Below the pieces are notes generated by a model. It saw only the letters and a list, made by a program, of their open reading frames with translations, was not told the origin of the DNA and made no database searches. This document shows, in pieces, positions 8,655 to 15,876 of a stretch of DNA of 64,000 nt. Position numbers and translations under genes: made by a program. The DNA comes from Desulfurococcales archaeon (GTDB taxonomy: Archaea > Thermoproteota > Thermoprotei_A > Sulfolobales > Acidilobaceae), in NCBI GenBank assembly GCA_015521115.1, contig WAOT01000040.1:17441-81440 (forward strand). Direction: 5' to 3'. The first letter of the stretch is position 1, and every line of letters starts with the position of its first letter.

Positions 8655-9647
8655 ATGGCTTCCTGGAGACTATATTGTCCGAAGTGCGGCTGGGAGGGGG
8701 CAGGCGAGGAATACTACCATAAATGCCCACGGTGTGGTGCTCCACTAGAGATCCGAGGGACTATACCAAGGCCGGCCCGCCCTGTCCTAGGTGAGGGACA
8801 CACCCCACTAGTGGAGTATTCCGGAGTATTGTACAAGCTAGAGTATCTCAACCCAACAGGAAGCTTTAAGGACAGGGGTGTAAGCCTCAGCCTCTACATA
8901 GCGAAAGACCTTGACTATAGGTGCGTTGTGGAGGACTCCAGTGGAAACACGGGCCTATCAACAGCTGCATACGCCGCACACTTCGGGCTCAGGGCTAGGA
9001 TACACGTCCCCCAGACCTCAGCCCCCTCAAAGCTTACGCTTATAAAAGGCTTGGGGGCAGAGCTCGTTATACACCCCACTAGGAGAGAGGCAGCTTTAGC
9101 CGCGGAGAGGGAATCGGAGAAATGCTTCTATGTAGCCCACGCGTACAGCCCAATATTCATAGAGGGCATAAAAAGCATAGCCCGAGAAATAAGGGAACCT
9201 TTATACCCGATAGTGGTTCCTGCCAGTAGTGGTACACTCCTACTTGCCATATACAGAGGTTTCAAGGAGGCGGGTAAGAAGGTAGAGATAGTAACGGTGC
9301 AAGCGGCGGAGGCAGCAAGCCTAGAACAATACATAACCCCGAAGGCGAAGATTGGAGGCCCAACCAGCAAGCTGGCCGACGCACTAGTATATAAAGACCC
9401 TCCTAGAATAGAGGAGATGGCCCGGGCGACAGACGTGCTTGTAGTTGTAGGGGATAAAGCTCTACTAAAGGCGTTAAAGAGGCTCTGGCGCAGTGGTTTC
9501 ATCGTAGAACCATCATCTGCAGCTGTAGAGGCGGCGAGGGAAGCACTAGGCCTAAACCAGGCCCTCCTAGTGCTAACAGGGTCGGGCCTCAAAACGCCAG
9601 GAGCAGTGGAGGAGTCGGAGAAACACTTAAATAGAGTGGAGGCATAG
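8655..9647 (+). CDS. thrC: threonine synthase
   Basis: PLP enzyme converting O-phosphohomoserine to threonine. An N-terminal zinc ribbon (CPKCG...CPRCG, residues 9-28) is typical of archaeal ThrC. The PLP lysine is in NPTGSFKDRG, followed by SSGNTGLSTAAYA for cofactor phosphate and substrate binding, and near the C-terminus LTGSGLKTPG. At 330 residues it is slightly short for the family. ATG has an AGGTAGGGTAGG leader. The 3' end also contains a likely promoter for tRNA-Asp (9626-9633), so the gene overlaps the regulatory region of its neighbour. Confidence 0.9.
   Translation: MASWRLYCPKCGWEGAGEEYYHKCPRCGAPLEIRGTIPRPARPVLGEGHTPLVEYSGVLYKLEYLNPTGSFKDRGVSLSLYIAKDLDYRCVVEDSSGNTGLSTAAYAAHFGLRARIHVPQTSAPSKLTLIKGLGAELVIHPTRREAALAAERESEKCFYVAHAYSPIFIEGIKSIAREIREPLYPIVVPASSGTLLLAIYRGFKEAGKKVEIVTVQAAEAASLEQYITPKAKIGGPTSKLADALVYKDPPRIEEMARATDVLVVVGDKALLKALKRLWRSGFIVEPSSAAVEAAREALGLNQALLVLTGSGLKTPGAVEESEKHLNRVEA
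9626..9633 (+). promoter_or_regulatory. TATA-like box for tRNA-Asp inside thrC
   Basis: CTTAAATA is centred ~32 bases upstream of the tRNA-Asp 5' end, about the spacing expected for an archaeal promoter with a short leader. It lies within the last codons of thrC. Confidence 0.4.
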
Positions 9648-9661
9648 AACACTAGTGGCGA

Positions 9662-9739
9662 GCCGCGGTAGTATAGCCTGGCCTAGTATGCGGGCCTGTC
9701 AAGCCCGTGACCCGGGTTCAAATCCCGGCCGCGGCGCCA
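9662..9739 (+). tRNA. tRNA-Asp (GTC), no intron
   Basis: The acceptor stem GCCGCGG/CCGCGGC closes a full cloverleaf with anticodon stem CGGGC/GCCCG (9691-9695, 9703-9707), anticodon GTC at 9698-9700 and a T-arm CCGGG-TTCAAAT-CCCGG. The discriminator is G (9736) and CCA is encoded (9737-9739). It starts 14 bases after thrC. It is nearly identical to the tRNA-Glu at 10385. Confidence 0.95.
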
Positions 9740-9925
9740 AACCGTCCTGAAACCTATCCACTTCCTGCCTCAAACGACCCCATCCTATACAGTTAGCTCA
9801 CATAAACGCTCTCTTAACATTCCAACAGATAATTAAACGCATTAGACAAACCAGCAATTTTTAAGTTACTAGATATTCAAAGTATACTGGCTTGATCATT
9901 ATTGATCATTATTAGAAGGATTGGG

Positions 9926-10062
9926 TGGTCCCGCCGCGGGGATTCGAACCCCGGACCACCCGGTTTCTGCCCGTACAGGGGCAGGGCCCCTATGAGGGTC
10001 CTTGCCTCGGGCAGGCGCCCACCCCCCTACAGCCGGGCGCTCTGCCGCTGAGCTACGGCGGG
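9926..10062 (-). tRNA. tRNA-Tyr (GTA) with a 62-nt intron
   Basis: Read on the minus strand: acceptor CCCGCCG/CGGCGGG with C1-G72, the archaeal Tyr identity pair, D-arm GCTC/GAGC, anticodon stem CCCGG/CCGGG and T-arm CGGGG-TTCGAAT-CCCCG. The discriminator is A and CCA is encoded (9926-9928). The anticodon GTA is at 10030-10028. The loop is interrupted after G37 by an intron at 9965-10026, the canonical site for the archaeal splicing endonuclease. The intron is GC-rich and self-complementary. A TATA-like CTTTAAAG at 10101-10108 may be the promoter. Confidence 0.9.
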
Positions 10063-10255
10063 GCCCTTATGCGGGCCACTGATTACTATCGTCAAGGGAG
10101 CTTTAAAGAGTTTACTTGTAGGGTGGTATACGGTTGTGGCCATGGCGAGCTCCTTCCTCAATCTAGTCGTCATTAGCCTGGATTAGCTGTGTGTGCCAGG
10201 TTTAGGGGGAGAAGGGAATAAAACCCCGCCACGATATAATAGGCTATGGGATAGG

Positions 10256-10364
10256 GCCGGGGTGGCCGAGCGGTCGAAGGCGGCGGGCTGCAGAGGCCCC
10301 GCGTGGGACGTGCCCATCGTGGAGACCCGTTATGTCCCGGGTTCGAATCCCGGCCCCGGCTCCA
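10256..10364 (+). tRNA. tRNA-Cys (GCA) with a 31-nt intron
   Basis: Acceptor GCCGGGG/CCCCGGC, D-arm of 3 bp (GCC/GGC), anticodon stem GCGGG/CCCGT, anticodon GCA at 10290-10292, T-arm CCGGG-TTCGAAT-CCCGG. The discriminator is T (10361), as tRNA-Cys requires, then CCA (10362-10364). A 31-nt intron (10294-10324) interrupts the loop after position 37. A TATA-like ATATAATA (10234-10241) precedes it. tRNA-Glu follows after 20 bases, so they probably share a transcript. Confidence 0.9.
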
Positions 10365-10384
10365 ACGTCCGGCGCAGGGGATGT

Positions 10385-10462
10385 GCCGCGGTAGTATAGC
10401 CCGGCCCAGTATGCGGGCCTTTCGAGCCCGTGACCCGGGTTCAAATCCCGGCCGCGGCACCA
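10385..10462 (+). tRNA. tRNA-Glu (TTC), no intron
   Basis: Cloverleaf with acceptor GCCGCGG/CCGCGGC, anticodon stem CGGGC/GCCCG and anticodon TTC at 10421-10423; discriminator A (10459) and encoded CCA (10460-10462). Outside the anticodon loop it differs from tRNA-Asp at 9662 by only a few D-arm bases, indicating recent duplication or gene conversion. Confidence 0.95.
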
Positions 10463-10625
10463 CGACATATTCATTTAATACCCTACTACAGAGTGATTGA
10501 AAGGTACTCGCAGGCTAGTACCCTTAGATATTACTACGTTAATGTGTGATCTACTGTTGAGGCCGATGCGGTGCCCTGTAGGATTTCAAGGGTCTGGAGC
10601 TCGAATCACGGGGAGAGGAAGAGTT

Positions 10626-10802
10626 CTACGGGGGTATGATCCCGGCCCTCTTCAGCATCTCATACTTGTACCTTAAGAACCGGTCGTCAGGTGAGAACCG
10701 GGGCGGGTGCGGTACTCTCACTGGCCCTCCACACACGGGGCACTTGTCTCTTCTCAGCGTGTACCTCCCACATACGGTGCAACGCCTCAGCAGCCATTTC
10801 AT
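10626..10802 (-). CDS. nop10: H/ACA RNP protein Nop10
   Basis: 58 residues, starting MKWLLRRCTVCGRYTL with a second zinc pair in CPVCGG and the diagnostic PHPPRFSPDDRFLRY. Nop10 is an essential subunit of the H/ACA pseudouridylation complex with Cbf5, Gar1 and L7Ae, guiding uridine modification in rRNA. ATG (10802-10800) has GGAGGTGAGG just upstream. It follows the membrane-protein gene at 10810 by 7 bases. In many archaea nop10 directly follows the aIF2-alpha gene; here a membrane protein and a candidate sRNA lie between them. Confidence 0.92.
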   Translation of the reverse strand: MKWLLRRCTVCGRYTLRRDKCPVCGGPVRVPHPPRFSPDDRFLRYKYEMLKRAGIIPP

Positions 10803-10809
10803 ACTTTCC

Positions 10810-11148
10810 TCACCTCCCCTTTAGAGTGAGTATGAACGATAATATTGTGACCGCGAGGATCAGAGCTAGTAGTGGGAGGTGTTGCAGGGCTAGCTCCTGG
10901 ATCTCGCCCCTCGGGCTAACTATACTCCTCGACACTCTCCCCGCGTTGAACGATGAAACGAGAAGTGCTAGGGGCTGTGCTAGCGGTCTCCCTTTGACGA
11001 TGGCCACTAGGGTTAATGTGTATAGGGTTGCGTATAGGAGGTTCTCCCCGATCAAGAACTTTGGGAGATCTGCTGTGAAGTTAATTCCAATATACGATAC
11101 GATTAACAGCACTATTAGGGCAGCCTCAACCTTGACCGGGCCCAGCAC
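10810..11148 (-). CDS. small integral membrane protein, unknown
   Basis: 112 residues with about four hydrophobic helices (AALIVLLIVSYIGI, LLYATLYTLTLVAIV, LAQPLALLVSS, LALILAVTILSFILTL) and short charged loops. No family recognised. It sits 7 bases upstream of nop10 in the same direction, so the two are co-transcribed, but the composition suggests no part in RNA modification. Confidence 0.6.
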   Translation of the reverse strand: MLGPVKVEAALIVLLIVSYIGINFTADLPKFLIGENLLYATLYTLTLVAIVKGRPLAQPLALLVSSFNAGRVSRSIVSPRGEIQELALQHLPLLALILAVTILSFILTLKGR

Positions 11149-11255
11149 TTGAACCCTCCCCGACCCCTGTGCATTGGATTACTGGAGGCAGTAAAACTCT
11201 TATTCTACGGTAGAAGTAGCTGACAACCCGGTACCTAAATGTTCTCCGTTATTAC

Positions 11256-11331
11256 GGCTCAGGGCCATCCTCTTACAGCATCGCCTTACAGCTCCTGCTC
11301 TGAGCTGGCAGCTCACCCTTTCATCATCGCC
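11256..11331 (-). ncRNA. candidate C/D box guide sRNA
   Basis: Reading the minus strand: terminal GGC, perfect box C (ATGATGA, 11327-11321), a ~29-nt spacer, box D'-like CTGT, 6-nt AAGGCG spacer, C'-like ATGCTGT, a 12-nt guide (AAGAGGATGGCC), perfect box D (CTGA, 11262-11259) and terminal GCC. The 12-nt C'-to-D distance is standard for archaeal methylation guides. It would direct fibrillarin/Nop5, encoded in this window, to 2'-O-methylate an RNA containing roughly GGCCATCCTCTT. It lies 33 bases after aIF2-alpha. The first guide is longer than usual, and no target was identified. Confidence 0.5.
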
Positions 11332-11364
11332 TTCACTCATAATGTTGTGTTAGTGGTGCTAAAT

Positions 11365-12195
11365 CTACTTTATCTTCTCAAAGCTTAGGTTAACGTTTAA
11401 CTCTGAAGCCTCTTCCTCTGCCTCCTCGAGTATCTGGGATACAGTCCTGTCAATGGTCTTGGGGTCGTGGCCTGTCACGTCTAGCCTGTACCTCGGGGCT
11501 CCTATTGTGTAGAGCCTCAAGTTTGAGATCTCCCCCTTAAGGTTTTCCGAGATCTTGTCCCTTATCCAGCTTAGGACGCGTTTAATTCTGTCTACACCAT
11601 CGGGCTCCTTGCTTGTCGCTTGGATTATCCATGTCAGTTTGACCTGCTTGACCTCCACGTGGGTCTTGGCAGCCTCTAGGAGCGGCTTGATCCACTCCTC
11701 CGGGACTCCCGCCTCCCTCAGGGCTTGCTCGCCGTAGAGGACTGCGTTTTCGAGGCCCGTCATGGCGTCTCCGTACTTGTCTTCGAGCTTCCAGATCACC
11801 TCGCGGTATGCCTCATCCTCCGTCTTACCCAGCTGCTGGCCGACTAGTTTTATTATGGTGGCCGCCTTCACCTTCCTTTTGAACTCCATCATCTTCCTCT
11901 TCTTCTCGCTCTCTATCACTCTCTTGAGGCTTACGTCGACCTGCCTCCTCTTCCTGTACACTCTTATGACCTTAACCACGATCTTATGGCCCGGCTTGAC
12001 AACCCTCTCAATGTTCCTGACCATCCTAGAGGCTACCTCGCTCCATGGGAGGAACGCCCTTATACCCCCGTACTCGTCTAGGGAGAGGTATGCGCCGAAG
12101 TCGTATACCTCCTCCACAGTCCCTACAACCAGCTCTCCCACACGCGGTAGCGGGTATCGACTCTTCAAGACAGTACTTCTTCCCTTCTCAGACAC
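11365..12195 (-). CDS. eif2a: translation initiation factor aIF2 alpha
   Basis: 276 residues. The alpha subunit of the aIF2 heterotrimer that delivers initiator tRNA to the small ribosomal subunit. The N-terminal S1/OB domain (residues ~12-90: VGELVVGTVEEVYDFGAYLSL, VSLKRV), a helical middle and a C-terminal alpha/beta domain (LTWIIQATSKEPDG, APRYRLDVTGHDPKT) follow the family order and length. GTG start. It follows the translin-like gene after 40 bases; downstream are the candidate C/D RNA, a membrane protein and nop10. Confidence 0.95.
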   Translation of the reverse strand: MSEKGRSTVLKSRYPLPRVGELVVGTVEEVYDFGAYLSLDEYGGIRAFLPWSEVASRMVRNIERVVKPGHKIVVKVIRVYRKRRQVDVSLKRVIESEKKRKMMEFKRKVKAATIIKLVGQQLGKTEDEAYREVIWKLEDKYGDAMTGLENAVLYGEQALREAGVPEEWIKPLLEAAKTHVEVKQVKLTWIIQATSKEPDGVDRIKRVLSWIRDKISENLKGEISNLRLYTIGAPRYRLDVTGHDPKTIDRTVSQILEEAEEEASELNVNLSFEKIK

Positions 12196-12235
12196 TCTCC
12201 CACACCCTCCACGAATACGGGTGCCGGCCCTTAAT

Positions 12236-12922
12236 TTAAGCAGGCCTATCTAGGCCCTCCAAAGCCTTCCTAAGGAGGTTGGCTAGCTCCTCCCTCTTGG
12301 AAAGGTCTATAAGTAGCCCCTTAAGGTCGTCAACAACTTTGCGGGCGACATCAGCTTTCCGCCTAACACCCGGGATTAACGCGTCAGGGTAGTCCAGGCT
12401 CTGGAGTTCCAGGTAGACTGCTTCGGCGATAGACAGCAGGCGCCACGCCTGCTCGTAGTCCCCCTCCCTGATGAGCTCAAGGGACAGCCTCTTCAACTCC
12501 CCAACGAGATCCCCAAGCCCCTGAAGATACGGTACTAATGGGACTCCCAGCCCAGCCAGCTCCCTAAGGGGAGGGAGCCGCCCTTCGGCGGCTAGCGAGT
12601 ATAGGAGCTTAGCCTCCACATACTCGCTCAAAGCATTGTTCACGAGGCCCGTATAGAGGAGCTGGGGCTTGCTAGATGCGAGCCGGATCATTGAGAGGGC
12701 CCTCTCCTCACAGACCTCGAGGTGACCCTTTGCCGTATCAAAGTTACCCTTGTGGATCTCAACGATGGAGCGGCCAGACTCTCGGATGACCTCCCTGGAG
12801 AGCTTAATGAGCTGCTCTCTAACAGCGTCCAGGGAGTCAAGCTCCCTCCTCGCCTCCTCCACGCTCTCAGCAATCGCCTTTCTCGCTTCATCAATACCTG
12901 CGTCGTCCAATCTTATCCTCAC
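12236..12922 (-). CDS. translin-family protein
   Basis: About 228 all-alpha residues resembling translin/TRAX, octameric RNA/DNA-binding proteins with RNase activity in the TRAX-type subunit. Family-like features are an N-terminal long helix with REVIRESGRSIVEIHKG, LLYTGLVNNALSEYVEAKLLY, and a C-terminal half with LSIAEAVYLELQSLDYPDALIPGVRRKADVAR. I place the start at GTG 12922 because GAGGTG lies 7 bases upstream; TTG 12937 has none. It heads the minus-strand run with aIF2-alpha. The substrate in archaea is unknown. Confidence 0.75.
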   Translation of the reverse strand: MRIRLDDAGIDEARKAIAESVEEARRELDSLDAVREQLIKLSREVIRESGRSIVEIHKGNFDTAKGHLEVCEERALSMIRLASSKPQLLYTGLVNNALSEYVEAKLLYSLAAEGRLPPLRELAGLGVPLVPYLQGLGDLVGELKRLSLELIREGDYEQAWRLLSIAEAVYLELQSLDYPDALIPGVRRKADVARKVVDDLKGLLIDLSKREELANLLRKALEGLDRPA

Positions 12923-13018
12923 ACGACAGCACCTCAAACCTGCCTGCTAGCCTAGGAGGAGGGCAATCAGCCTTTTAAGGTGCCTCCACACCCTACCCCC
13001 GGTGCGGTGGAGGAGGAG

Positions 13019-13228
13019 ATGTCAACGATAGAGATCAGGAAGATAGACGTCTACGACGAGGTCAACCCCCCGATATGTACAAGCTGCGGGAAGATCATCG
13101 CTCCCGGAGAGAAGGCTGTAGCATTCCTATGCCCCAACTGCGGACAGTCAGTCATCTGGAGGTGCAGTAAGTGCCGTGCACAGGGCACCCCATATAAGTG
13201 CCCCAACTGCGGCTTTGTAGGGCCCTGA
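13019..13228 (+). CDS. zinc-ribbon protein, HVO_2753-like
   Basis: 69 residues with two paired zinc knuckles: [20 protein letters not shown] and CPNCGF, ending FVGP, the layout of the small archaeal HVO_2753 family. ATG 13019 has GGAGGAG directly upstream; an upstream GTG would add 13 unconserved residues. It precedes aEF1-beta by 25 bases; this pairing is common in archaea and suggests a link to translation. Molecular role not established here. Confidence 0.8.
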   Translation: MSTIEIRKIDVYDEVNPPICTSCGKIIAPGEKAVAFLCPNCGQSVIWRCSKCRAQGTPYKCPNCGFVGP

Positions 13229-13253
13229 GAACATAGTTGGAGGTGTATCAGAG

Positions 13254-13526
13254 ATGGCTAGAGTGGCAATACTCATGAAGGTCTACCCAAGCTCGGTCGA
13301 GATCCAGCCTAGTCAGCTCCTAGAGAAGATAAGGGAGGTGCTCCCAGAAGGGTACAAGATTGAGGCGAGCGGCGAGGAGCCCATCGCCTTCGGCCTAAAA
13401 GCCCTAAAGCTCGTCATATCTATGCCCGAGCAGACCGAGGGCGGCACAGCCCAAATAGAAGAACTCATCAGAGGTCTGGATGAGGTAAACGAGGTAGAAG
13501 TAGAGGCAGTACACAGGATGAGCTAG
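13254..13526 (+). CDS. ef1b: translation elongation factor 1-beta
   Basis: 90 residues. Guanine nucleotide exchange factor recycling aEF1-alpha-GDP. It has the whole family sequence: RVAILMKVYPSSVEI, an amphipathic helix, the GYKIEASGEEPIAFGLKALK segment that inserts into the GTPase, and LDEVNEVEVEAVHRM. ATG with GGAGGTG about 10 bases upstream. It follows the zinc-ribbon gene and converges with the minus-strand gene ending at 13561. Confidence 0.95.
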   Translation: MARVAILMKVYPSSVEIQPSQLLEKIREVLPEGYKIEASGEEPIAFGLKALKLVISMPEQTEGGTAQIEELIRGLDEVNEVEVEAVHRMS

Positions 13527-13560
13527 CCGCTCTACAAGGAGAAAAGGTTGGTAACTATCT

Positions 13561-14463
13561 TCAGAGCTTTTTGAGCCTCGACTTAAGCTTATATTTTCCG
13601 CGTTCTGAGAACGCTATAGTCCAGTAGATGAAAGCGCCTGGAGCACCTGTCAGTGCTGAGGATACAGTTCCGATTATCGGCATACCAAGCTTGTATCCTA
13701 CATAAACTCCTACACCCATTGGAATCAGGAGGAATCCGGATCCTCCTACCAGGAGCTTCTTTTTCTTGCTCTCCTCTATCGGGTATTCAACGTATACTAC
13801 ACTACCATCCACAGCATCGACAAGCGCGTTATACTCCCGCCCGCTATACTCGTACGTGATCTCCCAGAAGGGGTAGTGGACTATCCCCTCCCATCTAGTC
13901 TCATCATTTATTTTTGGGTTAGAGCAGCTTGCCTCCCATTTAGCCCTCCCTCTAGCCTTCTTCGAGACCTTACCAATATAATGCTCTGGAGAGACTTCGG
14001 GCTGGTGGTATACGCCTCTTTCAAGCCTCCTAGGCTCGAAGTATCTCCTGGAGCCGAGGGCGAACCTGTATGTGGAGGTAAGACCTAAGGGGAGTTTTTT
14101 GACCGCTGAGAGTGTAGTCCAATCCTCCTCTATACCTGACTCCTCCTCCTTGGGGCACTTAGCCACTACCTTGATATGGTAGATGTATAGGGGGATGAAG
14201 TGCAGCCTACCACTCTTCGGGGTTGCGGTCTCAGCGAGGTCGGCTGGGGCTGCATACTGTCTCTCCGCAATACCCACTACGTTCCTGAATGACATGTTAA
14301 AGCTAATGTTATCAGGGTACATATAGTGTTCTGTTATTCTCTCGCCAGACTCTATCCATATGGCCGTACCACAGTATGGGCAAACGGTCACGCTCACAGT
14401 CTTTGGAACCTCAAAGGTAGCCCCGCAGTAGGGGCACCTTACCTTCACCATTTGACTAGCCAT
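13561..14463 (-). CDS. zinc-ribbon membrane protein, paralogue 2
   Basis: 300 residues: an N-terminal TFIIB-type zinc ribbon (CPYCGATFEVPK...CPYCGTAIW, residues 10-36), a ~190-residue soluble beta-rich domain and a C-terminal pair of membrane helices (LLVGGSGFLLIPMGVGVYVGY and the following segment) before a basic tail. ATG 14463 overlaps the upstream gene by 19 bases; ATG 14451 is also possible. It shares its plan with the adjacent 395-residue protein, so they probably arose by duplication and act together. Function unknown; a cytoplasmic membrane-tethered sensor is only a guess. Confidence 0.6.
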   Translation of the reverse strand: MASQMVKVRCPYCGATFEVPKTVSVTVCPYCGTAIWIESGERITEHYMYPDNISFNMSFRNVVGIAERQYAAPADLAETATPKSGRLHFIPLYIYHIKVVAKCPKEEESGIEEDWTTLSAVKKLPLGLTSTYRFALGSRRYFEPRRLERGVYHQPEVSPEHYIGKVSKKARGRAKWEASCSNPKINDETRWEGIVHYPFWEITYEYSGREYNALVDAVDGSVVYVEYPIEESKKKKLLVGGSGFLLIPMGVGVYVGYKLGMPIIGTVSSALTGAPGAFIYWTIAFSERGKYKLKSRLKKL

Positions 14464-15632
14464 TCTATCAGCCTCTCACTCGCACTCTCCTTCTCCTTTT
14501 TCTTATCATCAATTTTTTCGATTCTAGCACCTTTAATACTGAGAGAGGCGAATTTCCCGTTGACAAGTAACCCTACGAGAAGTAGACCTATCCCTATCAG
14601 CGGGTCACTACCCGACTTTATAGCGCTTATCAGTATAGCGGAGCCCAGACCAGCCAGTAATCCTGTGGAGGTTAAGCCTGCTGTGTAGTAGAGGAGCCTT
14701 TGCGTAGGGAGTATTGGTTCTTCACCCCACACCCTCATTCCATCCCATCCCGAGAAGACCGCTTTGTAGATTTTTCCTCCATAATCGTACAATGCAACTA
14801 TGTACGGGACTAGCATTAGCGGTGACATTTGGAATTTCTCTATATTGCATGGGATCTTCTTTTCGAGAACATCTGCTGAGGTGGCCCTCCAGCCCGGGTT
14901 CCTTCTCTCGGCTATCTTCTTAGCCTTCCTCCTCATCCCGTCTATGACGTCCGATATTAGCATGTCACAGGTCTCATCCCTAGCGTAGCTCTCTGCATCC
15001 TTAGGCGGTATCTCGGCGCTTAGGACGTCTCCCTTAATCTTACTCCAGTCTGCCCTGGCTAGAGGCTGAGGTGTCACGTATCTGTTATTATAGTCCTCCC
15101 TGAAATGGGAGAGGATGGGGTCAACTATGGTTTTATCAACAGACCTCCTAGCCACAATGTTAATCTGATACTCCTTTTCGAAGTGGCCGTCAACGGTTAC
15201 CGTTACACTCTTCCTCCTAATCTCAGTATAAGTATTCCCCTCGGAATCCTTCTTCGTAACCCTCTTTTCTAATCTCACCCTCAGCTTACCGTAATAGTCG
15301 GTTGAAGTATACGAATCAGCAAGATATGCGGGGACATATGTAGTCTGAACCTGCTTTAGTACTACTCTGCTAGCGATCTTTCTCATATCTTTATCCGTCT
15401 TAAGCCAGGATTCAAAGAACCTTGAGGCGTGCTCCGAGTAAGACGGCACAATATAGATCGGATAGACGTAGGCCTGACTAGTCCAGTAAGGGTATCCACA
15501 ATACTTGCACACTACTAGGATACTCTCAGGTGTTATCTCGAGCGGGGCACCACACCTGGGGCATCTTATACCTACAGTCCTGGGGGCGTCTGAGGACAAT
15601 CCGCTCCCCATGTATTCTGATGTTATAAGCAC
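14445..15632 (-). CDS. zinc-ribbon membrane protein, paralogue 1
   Basis: 395 residues. Zinc ribbon CPRCGAPLEI...CKYCGYPYW (residues 24-50), then a long soluble domain with beta hairpins rich in Lys/Thr (KRVTKKDSEGNTYTEIRRKS), a helical region, and two membrane helices near residues 330-375 before a charged tail. It is first in the minus-strand pair and overlaps the next gene by 19 bases. The upstream 244-base region to CDC48 is AT-rich and probably holds divergent promoters. No known family recognised. Confidence 0.6.
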   Translation of the reverse strand: MLITSEYMGSGLSSDAPRTVGIRCPRCGAPLEITPESILVVCKYCGYPYWTSQAYVYPIYIVPSYSEHASRFFESWLKTDKDMRKIASRVVLKQVQTTYVPAYLADSYTSTDYYGKLRVRLEKRVTKKDSEGNTYTEIRRKSVTVTVDGHFEKEYQINIVARRSVDKTIVDPILSHFREDYNNRYVTPQPLARADWSKIKGDVLSAEIPPKDAESYARDETCDMLISDVIDGMRRKAKKIAERRNPGWRATSADVLEKKIPCNIEKFQMSPLMLVPYIVALYDYGGKIYKAVFSGWDGMRVWGEEPILPTQRLLYYTAGLTSTGLLAGLGSAILISAIKSGSDPLIGIGLLLVGLLVNGKFASLSIKGARIEKIDDKKKEKESASERLIEWLVKW

Positions 15633-15876
15633 TCATATATATTCCTCTCTCCCATGTAATTACGTTGGGGCCTCGAGTTAGTAAATATAATATCATAATT
15701 TATAATAATATAGCATAATATAGATAACAAGTATAAGTGGCTAAGTGTATGAACCCGGCGAGCCTATACTATAAGAACTCGGACTAAGAACAATAAGTAA
15801 ACTAGGGAGACCCCCATAAATGCGCGAATAATACCGCTCCCCGCCCGCTAGAGGATAAGGCATAAGGGTGCAGGCC
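15633..15876. promoter_or_regulatory. AT-rich divergent promoter region
   Basis: About 240 non-coding bases between the zinc-ribbon gene (minus) and CDC48 (plus). The centre (15680-15735) is nearly all A/T with several TATA-like strings (AATATAATATC, TTTATAATAATATAG). No RNA gene or credible ORF was seen. Confidence 0.4.

Noticed and set aside
10173..10474. ORFs with VPRPGFEPGS and similar across the tRNA genes
   Set aside because: They are translations of tRNA T-arms and stems on one or both strands, a well-known false-gene pattern.
10463..10625. Possible structured RNA between tRNA-Glu and nop10 (GGTACT...AGTACC stem)
   Set aside because: A 6-bp hairpin is present but no recognisable H/ACA, SRP or RNase P core was found.
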